The notes beneath the pieces are model-generated. The model was not told the origin of the DNA and made no database searches. It saw only the letters and a list, made by a program, of their open reading frames with translations. A DNA stretch of 64,000 bases, taken from contig JAPPND010000161.1 of the NCBI GenBank assembly GCA_028818795.1, forward strand, positions 20,868-84,867. The letters run 5' to 3'. The stretch comes from Gammaproteobacteria bacterium (lineage in GTDB: Bacteria > Pseudomonadota > Gammaproteobacteria > Pseudomonadales > Azotimanducaceae). The position numbers and the translations under genes were made by a program. The stretch's first letter is position 1; every line of letters begins with the position of its first letter. Shown one piece after another: positions 26,370-35,712 of this stretch.

Positions 26370-27897
26370 GGTGTTCCTCTACGGGTCCACCCGCGAGCAG
26401 GCCGATGCGCTCGCGCCGGCAGGCCGCCCGCTCAAGGACCTGATCGGCGAAATCAGCGATCTCTACCTCGAGGACGACCGACCGTGGGTCATCGGCTTCA
26501 GCGGCGGCAAGGACTCCACTGCCGTGTTGCAGCTCGTGTACGCTGCCGTGCTTTCGCTGCCCACCGAACAACGCGACAAGCGCATCTTCGTCGTCTCCTC
26601 GGACACGCTGGTCGAGACGCCCGTCGTCGTCGACCTCCTGGGCCGCACACTCGCGACGCTGGACGAGGCCGCGGCAACGGCAGGCGTTCCGCTCGAAGCG
26701 CATCAGGTCACGCCCGCCGAGAGCCAGACCTTCTGGGTGAACCTGCTCGGCAGGGGCTACCCGGCACCGACCAAGGCGTTCCGGTGGTGCACCGAGCGCA
26801 TGAAGATCAACCCGGTCAACGCCTTTATCCTGGACAAGGTGGCGGAGTACGGCGAGGCCGTCGTCGTCCTCGGCGCCCGCAGCGCCGAGAGCGCCACGCG
26901 CGCCCAGGTCATCGCCAAGCACCGCGTCGACGGCTCGCGCCTCGGCCGGCACACCTCGCTGCCCAACGCCTATGTCTACACTCCGATCGACGACTGGACC
27001 GCCGACGAAGTGTGGGAGTACCTCATGTCGGCGCCGCGCCCGTGGGGCGGCGACAACCGGGCGCTGCTGGAACTCTACCGGGGTTCCAACGCCGGCGAAT
27101 GCCCCATCGTCATCGACACCAGCACGCCGTCGTGCGGCAACTCGCGCTTCGGCTGCTGGACCTGCACCGTGGTCACCAAGGACAAGGCCATGGAGAGCCT
27201 CGTCGAGCAGGGCGAGGTTTGGATGAAGCCCCTGCTCGAATTCCGCAACCTCCTCGCCGAGACCACCCGGCCCGACCGCAAGCGCGAGTTCCGCAACCAC
27301 CGCCGGCGCACGGGCAAGGTTTCCTTCGCCCGCGGCGGCATCCAGGACGACGGGGACGGCAACCGGGTCTGGAAACACGTCCCCGGCCCGTACTGGATGC
27401 GCTACCGGCGCAAGTGGCTGGAACGCCTGCTCGTCCTCCAGCGCGACCTGCAGGCGGCGGGCCACGACATCGAACTCGTCACGGAGCAGGAACTCCACCA
27501 CATCCGGCGCGAGTGGCTCAACGACCCCAACGAACCGGACTGGACCGACCATCTGCCGGCGATCTACCGGCACGTCTTCGGCGAGGACCTCGACTGGACG
27601 CACCACGACGCCGGGACCTTCACCACCGCCGACGAGCAAATCCTCGCCGACCTCGGCGTCCAGCACGCGGTGCCCCCCACGCTCGTCCGCAAGCTCCTCG
27701 ACCTCGAACTGTCCATGGACGGCCTCGCCAGGCGCCGCGGCATGCCGGACCGCATCCGCGCGATCCTGACCGAAGAGTGGCAGCCGCTCCACGTGGTCCT
27801 CGAACAGGGCGAGCGCGTGCGCGACGGCGGCTTCCAGGACGAGATCGACCGGCTTCAGGAAGCGCTGGCCGCGCTCGACGACGGCGACGACACGTGA
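26362..27897 (+). CDS. dndC: DNA phosphorothioation sulfurtransferase DndC
   Basis: 511 residues. ATP pyrophosphatase/PAPS-reductase-like PP-loop IGFSGGKDSTAVLQL (SGGKDS at 47-52) and a cysteine cluster SCGNSRFGCWTCTVV (about 257-270) that holds the 4Fe-4S centre. It activates the DNA backbone and transfers sulfur to replace a non-bridging oxygen. GTG start overlapping dndB; the ORF is open upstream only as a dndB shadow. A cysteine desulfurase (DndA or IscS) must supply sulfur and is not encoded in this window. Confidence 0.95.
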   Translation: MAEVFLYGSTREQADALAPAGRPLKDLIGEISDLYLEDDRPWVIGFSGGKDSTAVLQLVYAAVLSLPTEQRDKRIFVVSSDTLVETPVVVDLLGRTLATLDEAAATAGVPLEAHQVTPAESQTFWVNLLGRGYPAPTKAFRWCTERMKINPVNAFILDKVAEYGEAVVVLGARSAESATRAQVIAKHRVDGSRLGRHTSLPNAYVYTPIDDWTADEVWEYLMSAPRPWGGDNRALLELYRGSNAGECPIVIDTSTPSCGNSRFGCWTCTVVTKDKAMESLVEQGEVWMKPLLEFRNLLAETTRPDRKREFRNHRRRTGKVSFARGGIQDDGDGNRVWKHVPGPYWMRYRRKWLERLLVLQRDLQAAGHDIELVTEQELHHIRREWLNDPNEPDWTDHLPAIYRHVFGEDLDWTHHDAGTFTTADEQILADLGVQHAVPPTLVRKLLDLELSMDGLARRRGMPDRIRAILTEEWQPLHVVLEQGERVRDGGFQDEIDRLQEALAALDDGDDT

Positions 27898-29873
27898 TCC
27901 TCGAACGCCTGACCCTCTCAGAATTCCGGGCCTACCGGGGCCGCCACGTCATCGAACTGTCGCCCCGCGTTCGATACCGGGCGGAGCGGCCGATCATCCT
28001 GTTCGGCGGTCTCAACGGCGCCGGCAAGACGACCCTCATGCTCGCGATTAAGCTGGCGCTCTACGGGCGCCACGCGCTTGGCATGGGTACGTCGAAGAGC
28101 GCCTACGACCTGTTCCTGCGCGAAAGCGTCCACGCCTCGTCCGCCCTGATGATCCGCTCCGACGAGGCGTTCGTCGAAATCGACTTCGTCTACGGCAAGT
28201 TAGGCGACCGCTCCCACTACACTGTGCGCCGCTCCTGGTCCACCGGCGGACGCCGCGTGCAGGAGGAGCTGTCGGTTCTCCAGGACGGCCAGCCCCTCTC
28301 GCTGTCCGCGCAGGCCTGCCAAGGCTTCCTCAACGAACTCGTGCCGATCGGCGTCTCCGAGCTGTTCTTCTTCGACGGCGAGAAGATCGCAGAGCTCGCC
28401 GAGGACGAGACTGGCCGTGCGTTGCGCGACGCCATCCAGCAACTCCTGGGGCTGCACCTCGTCGAACGCCTGCGCGGCGACCTGCGCGTCTACATGCTGC
28501 GCCAGAGCGCCAATGGCACCCAACACGATGCGAGCGACGAACTCGACCGCATCCATGCCGACTACGAAGACTCGCTCCGCGGGATCGACACAGAACAGGA
28601 AGAACTCGCTCGCGCCCAAGAACATCTCGGCACGCTCCACGCGGAACACGACCGACTGGACCTCCGACTCAGCGAACGCGGGGGGGACTGGGGCGTTTCC
28701 CGCGAGTCATGGCGGGCCAAGGCCGCCGAGCTGACGGACGCGCTCGAGACGACCGAACGCGAGCTTCGCGACGAACTCGCCGGCATCTACCCCCTGGGCC
28801 TGGCCCGCGAAGCGCTCGTCCCCGCCTTCGAGGCCGCCGCCGCAAGCCTCGGCACCCGCACCCAGGCCGACGCGAACGACCTGCTTGCGTCCTTCGCTAC
28901 GACCCTCAAGGGCGAGCTCGGCGGCTCCGCTGGCGAGACTATCGACCGCCTGCTTGACGCTGCCTTGAGGCCGGTACAGTCCCCGGAAACGCGGCTCGAC
29001 GTCAGCCACCGGGCGCTTGGCCGCATGGAACAAGCCATTCGGCACGCCATTCCTGAATCCGAGGCGCGGGTTGAACGCCTTCTCCGCAACATCGAGACTA
29101 CCCAGGGCGAACTCGACGTCGTTACGCTCCGCATGGAACAGGCCCCGGACGAGGCGGCGCTCGCAGACGACGTCGCCAAACTGGCCGAACTCGCCAAGGA
29201 GACCCACGAAGCCGCCGTCGATGTCGCCGTCCGCAAGCGCGAGCTGAAGACCCGCTACCGACTCGCAATCGACAAGGCCCGCATGCTCCGCGACAGGCAC
29301 ACCGCTCGGTCGGCCCAAGAGGAGATCGCCCAGCCACTGGAATACGCGGAGCGGTCCCGGCGGCTGCTCAAGGACTTTCGCTGCGCCAAGGCGCAGCGGA
29401 CGATCGCGGAGCTCGAGTACGAGTTCGGGACGGCCTTCCAGGAACTCGCCCGCAAGGACGATCTGTTGGCCAATGCTCGGATCGACCCGCTGAACTTCAC
29501 CGTCAAGCTGCTCAACCGCGAGGGCCGCGAACTGCGCAAGGCGCAGCTCTCTGCCGGGGAGAAGCAGATCTACGCCATCGCCATGCTCGACGCACTAGCA
29601 CGCACATCCGGTCGTCGCCTTCCGGTTGTCATCGACACGCCACTCGGTCGTCTCGACTCCCAGCACCGGTCGAACCTCGTCACCAGCTACTTCCCCCGGG
29701 CGAGCCACCAGGTCATCCTGCTATCGACCGACGTGGAGGTCGACGAGTCCTTCTACAAGACGCTTTCCCCGTGCGTCAGCCATGCCTTCGAGATTCGATA
29801 CGACAAAGCCGAGCAGGCCTCCAGCCTCCACGAAGGCTACTTCTGGCGGTCGCGCACCTGGGCTGCGGGATGA
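27894..29873 (+). CDS. dndD: DNA phosphorothioation ATPase DndD
   Basis: 659 residues. SMC/Rad50-like ATPase: LERLTLSEFRAYRG start, Walker A GLNGAGKTTLM (about 39-49), Q-loop/FFFDGEKIAELAED, a long coiled coil, the ABC signature LSAGEKQIYAIAMLDAL and Walker B PVVIDTPLGRLDS. In Dnd systems it supplies the DNA-nicking or structural ATPase function for sulfur insertion. Unlike the divergent ATPase it has no CxC hook. GTG start overlaps the dndC stop by four bases (GTGA). Confidence 0.95.
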   Translation: MILERLTLSEFRAYRGRHVIELSPRVRYRAERPIILFGGLNGAGKTTLMLAIKLALYGRHALGMGTSKSAYDLFLRESVHASSALMIRSDEAFVEIDFVYGKLGDRSHYTVRRSWSTGGRRVQEELSVLQDGQPLSLSAQACQGFLNELVPIGVSELFFFDGEKIAELAEDETGRALRDAIQQLLGLHLVERLRGDLRVYMLRQSANGTQHDASDELDRIHADYEDSLRGIDTEQEELARAQEHLGTLHAEHDRLDLRLSERGGDWGVSRESWRAKAAELTDALETTERELRDELAGIYPLGLAREALVPAFEAAAASLGTRTQADANDLLASFATTLKGELGGSAGETIDRLLDAALRPVQSPETRLDVSHRALGRMEQAIRHAIPESEARVERLLRNIETTQGELDVVTLRMEQAPDEAALADDVAKLAELAKETHEAAVDVAVRKRELKTRYRLAIDKARMLRDRHTARSAQEEIAQPLEYAERSRRLLKDFRCAKAQRTIAELEYEFGTAFQELARKDDLLANARIDPLNFTVKLLNREGRELRKAQLSAGEKQIYAIAMLDALARTSGRRLPVVIDTPLGRLDSQHRSNLVTSYFPRASHQVILLSTDVEVDESFYKTLSPCVSHAFEIRYDKAEQASSLHEGYFWRSRTWAAG

Positions 29874-30217
29874 TCCCCCATCGAGTACGAGTCTCCGAGC
29901 GGGCAACCGGTCGCCTGAGATACCTGAAGTCCAGAACCGGCTTGACGCCCAACATCCTGGGCCGCTTCGCCTTCGTGCTGTCCGCGCGTGACATGTGCCG
30001 CCTCGCGCACGGGCCCGGCGACCTCGCCGGCCTGGAATTCAACGCGCCCACGCTGTTCGGCGAGCATCAGGAACTCTACGAGCTGCTGCTGGTGCGCTAC
30101 GCCGAAACCGCGAGCGACGAGCGCGACCCCGGCCTCGTCATCGCCAGCCACATCGAGACCGGATTGCACAAGATGGGACATCTGCGCTCCCTCGAGGATA
30201 TGGCCGCCCTGAAGTAG
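29870..30217 (+). CDS. dndE: DNA phosphorothioation protein DndE
   Basis: 115 residues, DUF1832/DndE family: VRVSERATGRLRYLKSRTGL, NILGRFAFVLSARD and a C-terminal HIETGLHKMGHLRSLEDM. DndE forms a small helical oligomer that binds nicked double-stranded DNA and is essential for modification. ATG overlaps the dndD stop as ATGA. It completes dndBCDE; directly downstream the sequence becomes insertion-element debris. Confidence 0.93.
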   Translation: MIPHRVRVSERATGRLRYLKSRTGLTPNILGRFAFVLSARDMCRLAHGPGDLAGLEFNAPTLFGEHQELYELLLVRYAETASDERDPGLVIASHIETGLHKMGHLRSLEDMAALK

Positions 30218-30229
30218 GACGTTACGGGG

Positions 30230-30552
30230 TGGACAGTCCTCCGCACCTTGACGTCTCGCACCTCCGCAACGAGCTGGCCGCAACCGGTCGGGCAAGCACG
30301 TCGGGGCCTCCAGCTACTTCCACCTCGACCTCGCAGCCCGTGTTCGGGACACTTGCGCACGGCTTGCGGTCGAGACCGGTCTGGCGCGCGATGGCGGCTA
30401 TGCCGAGCCCCTGACGTCTCAAATCGTGGATCATGACAACCTCCCTCAGAACGATCATCCCCATCTTCCCTAGCGGCGGACCCGGGGCCATCCAACCCAA
30501 AGTGGAGACTCTTCGATCGGCACTTTTGGGGAGTATTGACCCGGCATTGACA
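30230..30552 (-). mobile_element. IS21-family left-end fragment (istA 5' part)
   Basis: On the minus strand the segment starts TGTCAATGCCGGGTCAATAC at 30552, the TGTCAAT-type end of IS21 elements. It then has an ATG at 30434 opening [23 protein letters not shown], the helix-turn-helix of IstA. The frame then shifts (VRKC...EHGL continues in another frame) and similarity fades toward dndE. The rest of istA and istB are gone. It interrupts the IS5 transposase exactly at 30552/30553. The left limit is approximate. Confidence 0.65.
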
Positions 30553-31231
30553 GTCGCCACGTCCGACACGTTCGCCGCCGTCGTCGCCAGGCCGTGCGCT
30601 AGCCCCGACTCCGCGTCCACCCCGATGTGCGCCTTCATCCCGAAGTACCACTGGTTGCCCTTCTTCGTCTGGTGCATCTCCGGATCCCGCTCCCGCTTCG
30701 CGTTCTTCGTCGACGTCGGCGCGTCGACGATGCTCGCGTCCACGACCGTCCCCCGCCGCAGGCTGTGGCCCTCGTCCGCCAGGTGCGCGTTGATCGCCTC
30801 GAACAGCCCCCCGCCCAGGCCGTGCCGCTCCAGCAGGTGACGGAACTTCAGGATCGTCGTCTCGTCCGGCAGCGGGCCCGACAGCCGCAGCCCCGCGAAC
30901 CGCCGCACCGACTCCACCTCGTAGAGCAGATCCTCCATGCCCGGGTCGGACAGGTCGTACCACAGTTGCACGCAGTGCACGCGCAGCATCGTCCGCAGCG
31001 GATACGGCCGCCGGCCGCGGCCCGGCTTCGGATGGAACGGCTCGACCAGCGCCTCGAGAGCCGCCCACGGAACCAGCCCGTCCATCTTCTCCAGAAAAAG
31101 CTCGCGCCGGGTCCGGCGCTTCTTCGAGTCGTGCTCGAGTTCCACGAACGTCGCCTGTTCCATGGCTTCCCCACCGTTCCTTCGGCGATTTTGCTTTTGC
31201 CACAACGGACTTAGTCAGAAGTTCCTTAGCG
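30553..31231 (-). mobile_element. IS5-family element, truncated by the IS21 fragment
   Basis: Transposase from the ATG at 31163 ([19 protein letters not shown]) through [29 protein letters not shown] and [16 protein letters not shown] to ANVSDVAT, where the IS21 end begins. The last third with the final catalytic residue is missing, so it is inactive. The terminal repeat is probably the CTAAGGAACTTCTGACTAAG stretch near 31210-31231 (minus strand). The element sits between dndE and the DUF262 nuclease gene. Confidence 0.7.
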
Positions 31232-31409
31232 CCCACTCACCAAGGATTTGTCGTACACCTCCCGCCGACCCCCAATTGGTAGCCGGGCCCGCCATGGGGT
31301 ATCCTGCTTTGGTTCCCATGCCACGCCCCCGCCTACAACCGCCGCCACGCCAAAAGCCCGCAGTCACCGCCTACCGTCACCCTTATGCCATCCCCGTCGG
31401 AGGGGCAGT

Positions 31410-33149
31410 ATGAACCGAACCCTCACGTTCAAGGCCGAAGACCGCCTGATGAAGGACGTCCTCTTTGCCAACGACGTCCGATTCCGCATCCCCAGGTACC
31501 AAAGACCCTATGCGTGGGGCGACGACGACGTCGAGGAGTTCTGGAACGATCTCCTTCAGGAGGAGACGCTTTTCATCGGTTCGATGATCTTCAACTACGA
31601 GCACGAGCGCAGCGAGAACTACATCGACGTCATCGACGGCCAGCAACGGCTCCTCTCCATCACCATCCTTGAGGCTGTGCTGAGGGACGTCACCTCGCTG
31701 TACGATCCCGAGCTGTCCCGACTCATCCATGAGTTCGAGATCGCCCTCAAGGACCGCCACGGAAACCAGGACTACCGAATCCTGTGCGGCGACACCACGC
31801 AACCGTTCTTCGGCGACTACGTGCAGAAGGGGAACGCGAACATCCGCAGCGCGAAAACCGCCACCGCGGAAGAGCGCCGGATCAAGGGCAACTACTCGTT
31901 TTTCTTTCAGCGCGTCAACGCCGAGCTTGACCGACTGCCGTCCAACGAGCAGAAACTCGAGTGCCTGAAGGCCATCCGAAGGAAGCTGGAGACGTTGATT
32001 GTCATCCACGTCCGCATCGACTCGGAGGAAGAGGCCTACGAGATATTCGAGACGACCAACGCCCGCGGGGTCGACCTGTCCGTCGCAGATCTGCTCAAGA
32101 ACCTCATCTTCAAGAAGATCCGGGTTTCCGAAGGAATAGACGAGGCGAAGGACAAGTGGGAGGAAATGCGCGCCGACATCCAGGAAACGGGCACGGAACT
32201 CAAGCGATTCATCCGCTACTACTGGATCTCCAAGCACAAACCTTGCCCCGAAAAGCGACTGTTCCGCGAAATCAAGAGGGCTACCACCGACTGGCAAGGT
32301 CTTCTCGACGACCTGCGCCACGATGCCGACATCTTCAACGACCTGTACGAATGCAACGAAGCCGATTGGATGGCCAGAGGCATCCATCCCGACACGTATC
32401 GTTCGCTCCTTGCCATCAAGCGGATGAACTACACCATCTCCTACATATTCCTAGTCCGGCTGTTCAGCAACCTGCCTAGGCTCGGATTGAATCCCCGATC
32501 CGTCGTACGGACGATCGAGCGATTCACGTTTCTCTATTCCGCGGTTTCCCGCCAACCCATCAACAAGTGCGAGAAGGTTTACAGCGAACAAGCCAAGCAA
32601 CTGCACGAGGCCGTTCAAGTCCAGGATCCCGGGCAGCGTCGCGTTGCGGTGGAGAAGGTACTGACCAGCCTTAGGAACGCCCTGATCGCTCTCGTGCCAC
32701 CCCGGGAGGTTTTCAAAGAAGCCTTCATGACCATCAGCTACAAAAAGAACTCCCAGCAGGCGCGCGACTTTGTCAGGTACATCCTCGACGCCGTCAACGC
32801 CGGCATGGCCTCGACCAACGAACTCGTGATCGATCCGTACAACGTCAACACCGAGCATGTGCTCCCGCAGAGTCCGGCCAAGAAATGGGGTCTCTCGAAG
32901 CGGGACGTGGCGCCGTTCGTAAACCTTCTCGGCAACCTCACACTCGTCGACAAGCGAATCAACTCCCTCGCCGGCAACGACGACTTGGCCGCGAAGCTCG
33001 ATGTCCTCGAGAAGAGCGAATTGCCAGTTACCAAAGTGCTCGTCGACGAGATCCGGGGCTCCAGCCTCTCTTGGGGCCAGGCAGAGATCGAGAATAGGCA
33101 GGCTCGACTGGCCGACATCGCGTACGACACCGCGTGGAAGATCACCTAG
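31410..33149 (+). CDS. DUF262-DUF1524 (GmrSD/SspE-like) NTP-dependent nuclease
   Basis: 579 residues. The N-terminal DUF262 ParB-like domain has IPRYQRPYAWGDDDVEEFW and the NTP-binding DGQQRLLSITILEAV (about 72-87), then FETTNARGVDLSVADLLKN. The C-terminal DUF1524 HNH-like domain shows NTEHVLPQSPAKKWG and LLGNLTLVDKRINSLAGN. This is the layout of the type IV enzyme GmrSD and of SspE, which senses DNA phosphorothioation. It follows dndBCDE on the same strand after IS debris. GGAGGG before the ATG at 31410 decides the start. Confidence 0.88.
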   Translation: MNRTLTFKAEDRLMKDVLFANDVRFRIPRYQRPYAWGDDDVEEFWNDLLQEETLFIGSMIFNYEHERSENYIDVIDGQQRLLSITILEAVLRDVTSLYDPELSRLIHEFEIALKDRHGNQDYRILCGDTTQPFFGDYVQKGNANIRSAKTATAEERRIKGNYSFFFQRVNAELDRLPSNEQKLECLKAIRRKLETLIVIHVRIDSEEEAYEIFETTNARGVDLSVADLLKNLIFKKIRVSEGIDEAKDKWEEMRADIQETGTELKRFIRYYWISKHKPCPEKRLFREIKRATTDWQGLLDDLRHDADIFNDLYECNEADWMARGIHPDTYRSLLAIKRMNYTISYIFLVRLFSNLPRLGLNPRSVVRTIERFTFLYSAVSRQPINKCEKVYSEQAKQLHEAVQVQDPGQRRVAVEKVLTSLRNALIALVPPREVFKEAFMTISYKKNSQQARDFVRYILDAVNAGMASTNELVIDPYNVNTEHVLPQSPAKKWGLSKRDVAPFVNLLGNLTLVDKRINSLAGNDDLAAKLDVLEKSELPVTKVLVDEIRGSSLSWGQAEIENRQARLADIAYDTAWKIT

Positions 33150-33270
33150 CTCAACGTCCACCCGCCGAACCTGTATGCGATCACCTGGGGGTGCCGACGA
33201 TTCGGCGATTTGCCCGTTTGCGCCGGCACTGCTTTAATCCCCACCAGAGAGCAACCGACACGACCCCGAC

Positions 33271-33586
33271 GTGCAACCCGCCGGCAGCACCGATCAGTTG
33301 ATTCGCGAGATCGAGCCCTCGATCAGGGACGCTCTTGCGCTAGCGCATCCAGGCGTCGTGTTCACCGACGTCTGTTTGAAACCCCGCACCTCGTGGTGCG
33401 GCAGCGACATGCTCGATGTCTGGGCGGTCTACGAGGGCGACATCGCCGACCTCGCGGCACCGGCCAAGCCCAGCCTTGCGACGCTAATCCAGGACATTCT
33501 CTGGAACATGGGGCTCGACGCCTCCCCGTTTTACGCACCTCGTCGCGCAGGCGGACGCCAAGGATCTTTCGCCTGAGACCGTCTGA
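33271..33586 (+). pseudogene. Small partner gene of a HEPN unit, frameshifted
   Basis: A compact alpha/beta protein (REIEPSIRDALALAHPG, DVWAVYEGDIADL, LIQDILWNMGLDASPF). After DASPF the frame is lost; removing one T from the TTTT at about 33529-33532 continues as VAQADAKDLSPETV and stops at 33586. It precedes a HEPN-like coding remnant, an order seen in HEPN-type toxin-antitoxin pairs. Function of this partner is not recognised with certainty. Confidence 0.55.
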
Positions 33587-33603
33587 CCTCCTGACCTCGG
33601 CCC

Positions 33604-33810
33604 GACAACCTCGTCCCCGTCAGCCCGGGGAGACCGCTCGAATCGGATCTCCGCTGCGCGGTCAGCACGGTCTACTACGCGCGCTTCCACCGTCTCGCAG
33701 AATGCTGCGCCGACGAGTTCTTCAACAGGAACATGCGCGGCGAGCCGGACTGGGTGCGCGTGTACCGGGCCCTCAACCCCCAGCGGGCCGCGGAGGCGTC
33801 TGCGGCGCAA
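33604..33810 (+). pseudogene. HEPN-domain remnant
   Basis: An open frame without a start codon reads DNLVPVSPGRPLESDLRCAV, STVYYARFHRLAECCADEFF and WVRVYRALNPQRAAE, the helical HEPN pattern (paired helices with YYA-FH). The true start seems destroyed by a small deletion just upstream. The similarity ends before the UGSC gene. Confidence 0.55.
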
Positions 33811-33857
33811 ACCCCTTGGTGGTATAACGGCGTGTCGTCTAGTAGATGCAGGACAGT

Positions 33858-35498
33858 ATGGAACTGACAAACCCATGCGGTGCTTTCGACGTCAAGTCGA
33901 CCCCGCTCGCACCGCGCGTCGACTTGGGTCCGGATGCGACGATCGGTCTCTTCGCAAACGACAAGAAGAACGCCGATGTGCTTCTCGAACACGTTGGGCG
34001 TGGGCTTCGGGAGTCCCACGGCGTCGAACGGTTCCGTTGGTTCCGCAAGGAGGCCACCCAGCCGGCGGCGTTCACGGACGAGTTCATCGCCGAATGCCAC
34101 GCGGTGGTGGGTGCCGTCTGCGACTGAGGATCGTGCACGTCGTGGTGTATCCATGACTGCATCGAACTCGAGAAACGCGGCATCCCGACGGCGGCCGTGT
34201 GCACCGACGAGTTCTTCGCCTTGGCGAAGACCGAGGCGATGGGCTGGGACATGCCGGGTTTGCCGCTCGCGGTCGTTCCCCATCCCCTGGCGAAACGGAA
34301 CGCGCGCGAGTGCAGTGAATTCGCAGCGGGCGTGCTCGGGGAGATTGCGGAAGCGCTGACCACCGATCCCGGTTTGCTGGCCGCGAAGTACCGCGAAAAG
34401 ACCGTACCGGCGGGTAGCCGGCGTCGCTACCGGTCGCTCTTCGAGAGCGAGTTCAACTCGCCGGATGCACCGCCGACCTTCAGCGGGCCGGATTCCATCG
34501 AAGCCATGAACCGGGTGTTCTACCGGCGTGGCTGGACGGACGGATTGCCCGTGCTGCCGCCAACCCCAGGGCGCGTGGAGGCAATGCTTGCCGAGCGGAA
34601 TCCCGACGAGCTGGCCGGGCTCGTCGAACCCCGGCTGGGCCGGGCGACTTTGGCCAAGATCGCAGCGAACGCGGTCATGGCGGGCTGCGACCAAGCGCAC
34701 TTCGCCGTCGTTCTCGCCGCTGTCCGGGCCATGATCGATGAGAGCTTCAACCTCAAGGCCCTGCAGTCGACCACGCATCCGTGCACCGTGGCGTGCCTCG
34801 TGGGCGGACCGGTAACGGACGAACTCGAGGTCAACGGGTCGTACAACGCGTTCGGCCAAGGCAGCCAGGCCAACGCGGCGATCGGTCGCGCCATCCGCCT
34901 TGTGCTCACCAACATCGGCGGCGCCGCGCCCGGGGCGCTGGACCGGTCGACCATGGGATCGCCCGCCAAGTTCGCCCTATGCTTCGCGGAGAACCTGGAG
35001 GCAAGCCCTTGGCCTTGCTACCACGAGGAGTTGGGTCTCGACCCGGCCGACAGCCACGTCACGGTTTTCGGCGTGGAGGGTCCCCACAACGTCAACGACC
35101 ACTACGGCCGTACCGGCGAGGAAATCCTGCTGACCATCGCGGGCACCCTGGCGTCGCCGGGGGCGAACAATTTCTACCTAGCCGGGCAACCCGTGGTCGT
35201 CATCGGACCGGAACACGCCGAAGTCATCGCATCCGACGGCTTCTCCAAGATGGACGTGAAACAGTTCTTGAGGGATCACGCGATCGTGCCGCGCGCCGTT
35301 GTCTCCGACGCCATGGTCGATGCTGTTGAGGATCGCAATCCCGCGCAGCTACTGGGGGAAGGCGCTGCCGACGGCGTGCGGTTCCTGACCGATCCGGACC
35401 AACTGATCGTGCTGGTGGCGGGGGGCGCGGGACGCCACTCGGCTGTCCTGCCCACGTTCGGGGGATCGACACATGCCGTTACACGGCGAGTCGAATAA
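33858..35498 (+). CDS. UGSC-family selenoprotein fused to a C-terminal metal/enzymatic domain
   Basis: 546 residues if the TGA at 34125-34127 is selenocysteine (Sec90). The frame is uninterrupted on both sides and the context reads AVCD-U-GSCTSWCIHDCIE, the UGSC signature for which the family is named. The first about 190 residues are the UGSC domain (NDKKNADVLLEHVGRGL, KRGIPTAAVCTDEF). Residues about 215-546 form a second domain (GWTDGLPVLPPTPGRVEAML, ANAVMAGCDQAHFAVVLAAV, STTHPCTVACLVGGPV) often seen as a separate neighbouring gene. The ATG at 33858 has AGGA upstream; 33846 is also possible. The reaction is unknown; a redox role is inferred from U/CxxC-like residues. Confidence 0.9.
34125..34152 (+). 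promoter_or_regulatory. UGA selenocysteine codon and candidate SECIS of the UGSC gene
   Basis: Directly after the TGA the coding sequence can fold GGAT...ATCC (34128-34131 with 34149-34152) with an upper CAC/GTG stem and a GTC loop at 34139-34141. The presence of GU in the apical loop and its distance from the UGA suit a bacterial SECIS, but the stem is weak. Confidence rests mainly on the protein signature. Confidence 0.45.
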
Positions 35499-35712
35499 CC
35501 CGCCGTAGGAAATATCGCACGGCATTTTCCGCCGATTCGCACGTCATCAACGGTTTTTTCGCTACCGCTGGGGAACGCCGATGGCGACCATGACCAACCC
35601 ATTGGCACGGTGCCGAGAGATTGAATTGTGGTACGTTTCGGCCATGCGCAACGCGATCGTTCCACGGTCGCTCGTCGGCGCCGTCGGCGAACAACACACG
35701 GAAGTAAGTTCC

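Noticed and set aside
26484-27893. 470 extra codons upstream of dndD in the same frame
   Set aside because: Out-of-frame shadow of dndC, arginine/proline-rich; DndD starts at the GTG overlapping the dndC stop.
34128-34196. UGSC gene as two separate genes split by a stop
   Set aside because: The TGA lies exactly in the UGSC signature and the frame continues without loss, so selenocysteine is the simpler reading.
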